Source: Chitinophagaceae bacterium (lineage in GTDB: Bacteria > Bacteroidota > Bacteroidia > Chitinophagales > Chitinophagaceae). Taken from it: DNA of 7,541 nucleotides. Below the pieces are notes generated by a model. It was not told the origin of the DNA. It searched no databases and worked only from the letters and a program-made list of their open reading frames with translations. The position numbers and the translations under genes are program-made. Where the stretch lies: positions 1-7,541 of the forward strand of contig CANCKV010000142.1 of NCBI GenBank assembly GCA_947378615.1, written 5' to 3'. Shown here in pieces: positions 6,205 through 7,541 of the stretch (positions are counted from its first letter, which is position 1; every line of letters starts with the position of its first letter).

Positions 6205-6232
6205 TTAAAACGAAAGCTTGCTTTTCGATTAA
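6205..6232 (-). terminator. Candidate hppA terminator
   Basis: Read on the minus strand, starting 13 bases past the hppA stop, CGAAAAGC (6227-6220) pairs with GCTTTCG (6217-6211) with one bulged base, and TTTT follows (6210-6207). TTAA at 6229-6232 and 6205-6208 can close the base. It is weaker than the stem at 6149-6185 and may act before it on hppA transcripts. Confidence 0.45.
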
Positions 6233-6239
6233 ACTAAAA

Positions 6240-7541
6240 CTATCTTTCAATTCTCATTCTATAAAATGAACGCCAAACAAAAATCAAGGCCACCGTTAAA
6301 AAGACTAAACCAAAATAGGGCGCCACATCTCTAAAGTCCTTGGAGATAGCTATTTCCATTGCTAATAAGCCAAATAGGGTAGTAAACTTAATGATTGGAT
6401 TCAACGCAACTGAAGAAGTATCCTTGAAAGGGTCTCCTACTGTATCGCCAATCACCGTAGCATCATGTAAAGGGGAACCTTTTGCTTTCAAATCAATTTC
6501 TACAACCTTCTTTGCATTATCCCAAGCACCACCTGCATTTGCCATGAATATTGCCTGAAACAATCCAAAAACAGCAATTGCAATCAAGTAACTAACAAAT
6601 AAAGACACTGCATTATTTCCCCCAATACTTGACGGCGAAGAGAAACAAGCAAATGCCAACGCAAAGAAGAAGATGCCCACAAATATGTTGAACATACCTT
6701 TTTGTGCATATTGTGTGCAAATCCGAACTACTTCTGTCGATTTCTCTACATCTGCCTTTCTAGGTGCATTCGGATCTAGATTGATATGCTTTTTAATATA
6801 TTCCACTGCCCTATAGGCGCCTGTAGTTACGGCTTGCATTGAAGCGCCTGTGAACCAATAAATAACTGAACCTCCAAGTATGAATCCAAGTATTGTGTAA
6901 GGATTCAATAAATTAAGAATCTTTTCAGGTTCAATGTTCAATGTATTTTTAATCATCAATATTAAAGAGAAAATCATTGTTGTAGCACCCACCACTGCCG
7001 TACCTATTAATACGGGCTTTGCGGTGGCTTTAAATGTATTTCCTGCACCATCATTCGCTTCTAGATAATACTTTGATTTTTCCCAATCAGGCTTGAATCC
7101 AAAGTCTTTTTCTATCTCTGCATCAATATTTGGCACTTCTTCTATTAATGATAATTCATATACCGACTGCGCATTGTCAGTTACAGGGCCATAGCTATCC
7201 ACTGCAATTGTAACAGGTCCCATGCCTAGCATTCCAAATGCAACCAATCCAAAAGCAAAAATGGAGGGATAAATCATGAAACCTGCTAATCCAAAAGTAC
7301 TTGCAAAATAAGCGGCGAACATTAAGACAAAGAACACAAGTCCTTGCCAAAAGGCTGAGAAGTTACCTGCAACCAAACCCGAGAGTATCACTAACGAAGC
7401 TCCTCCTTCTTTACCTGCACTGACAATCTCTTGTACGTGTGTAGATTTTGGCGAAGTGAAAATTTTAGTAAACTCAGGGATTAGGGCTGCCCCGAGCGTT
7501 CCACAACTAATAATAGTAGCTAATATCCACCACATATTTGG
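6240..7541 (-). CDS. hppA: Membrane ion-translocating pyrophosphatase, C-terminal part (5' end outside window)
   Basis: The enzyme hydrolyses pyrophosphate at the cytoplasmic face and pumps H+ (or Na+) out across the inner membrane. The frame stays open to the window edge, and the ATG at 7535 is internal: the 433 visible residues are over half of a protein normally of 670-800 residues. Counting from that Met: SYGPVTDNA (114-122), GNTFKATAKP (165-174), NAGGAWDNAKK (333-343) and GDTVGDPFKDTSS (363-375), carrying the Asp/Lys/Asn residues for magnesium-pyrophosphate binding. Many hydrophobic segments match the family's C-terminal helices. Two features stand out. An insert (about 123-160, rich in Glu/Asp/Lys) lies between TDNA and GNT, as I recall from other Bacteroidota homologues. 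K169 occupies the position after GNTF where potassium-dependent enzymes have Ala and potassium-independent ones have Lys. Potassium independence and H+ pumping are therefore inferred. It converges on dnaB and ends with TAG. Confidence 0.95.
   Translation of the reverse strand, partial: PNMWWILATIISCGTLGAALIPEFTKIFTSPKSTHVQEIVSAGKEGGASLVILSGLVAGNFSAFWQGLVFFVLMFAAYFASTFGLAGFMIYPSIFAFGLVAFGMLGMGPVTIAVDSYGPVTDNAQSVYELSLIEEVPNIDAEIEKDFGFKPDWEKSKYYLEANDGAGNTFKATAKPVLIGTAVVGATTMIFSLILMIKNTLNIEPEKILNLLNPYTILGFILGGSVIYWFTGASMQAVTTGAYRAVEYIKKHINLDPNAPRKADVEKSTEVVRICTQYAQKGMFNIFVGIFFFALAFACFSSPSSIGGNNAVSLFVSYLIAIAVFGLFQAIFMANAGGAWDNAKKVVEIDLKAKGSPLHDATVIGDTVGDPFKDTSSVALNPIIKFTTLFGLLAMEIAISKDFRDVAPYFGLVFLTVALIFVWRSFYRMRIER

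Overview
The window looks like a low-GC stretch of Bacteroidota chromosome, probably Chitinophagales/Sphingobacteriia-like. The evidence is the AT-rich base composition, the near absence of Shine-Dalgarno sequences before the starts, a DnaB with the basic N-terminal extension and Gly/Ser-rich tail common in this phylum, and a membrane pyrophosphatase with a phylum-typical insert. All recognisable genes are core housekeeping genes. I see no phage, plasmid, transposase, CRISPR or defence gene.

Layout. Bases 1-968 hold the 3' end of alaS (+): the editing-domain zinc motifs, the coiled coil and the C-Ala domain. A long RNA-type hairpin separates it from a convergent minus-strand block, read in the order DEDDh exonuclease (3690-2920), GT2 polyprenol-phosphate mannosyltransferase-like enzyme (2829-2083, TTG start) and EamA-family transporter (1946-1062). 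The gap between the last two is filled by degenerate 7-bp repeats in inverted orientation. A 748-bp AT-rich region without a gene lies between the divergent exonuclease and dnaB; it holds inverted and direct repeats and a foldable dnaB leader. dnaB (4439-6058, +) is complete. Its stop codon sits at the edge of a 7-bp (TTAGTGG) tandem array flanked by 7-bp direct repeats. A strong bidirectional terminator follows, and then the C-terminal part of a membrane pyrophosphatase, hppA (minus, running off the right edge).

The genes do not form one pathway. They cover translation (alaS), membrane transport and lipid-linked sugar transfer (the minus-strand block), DNA processing and replication (exonuclease, dnaB) and membrane energetics (hppA). 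The unexplained content is between the genes: two loci with heptamer repeats of similar sequence, a 28-pair hairpin that is mismatch-free only as plus-strand RNA, and alternative stems just upstream of dnaB. These are leads rather than a demonstrated new system.
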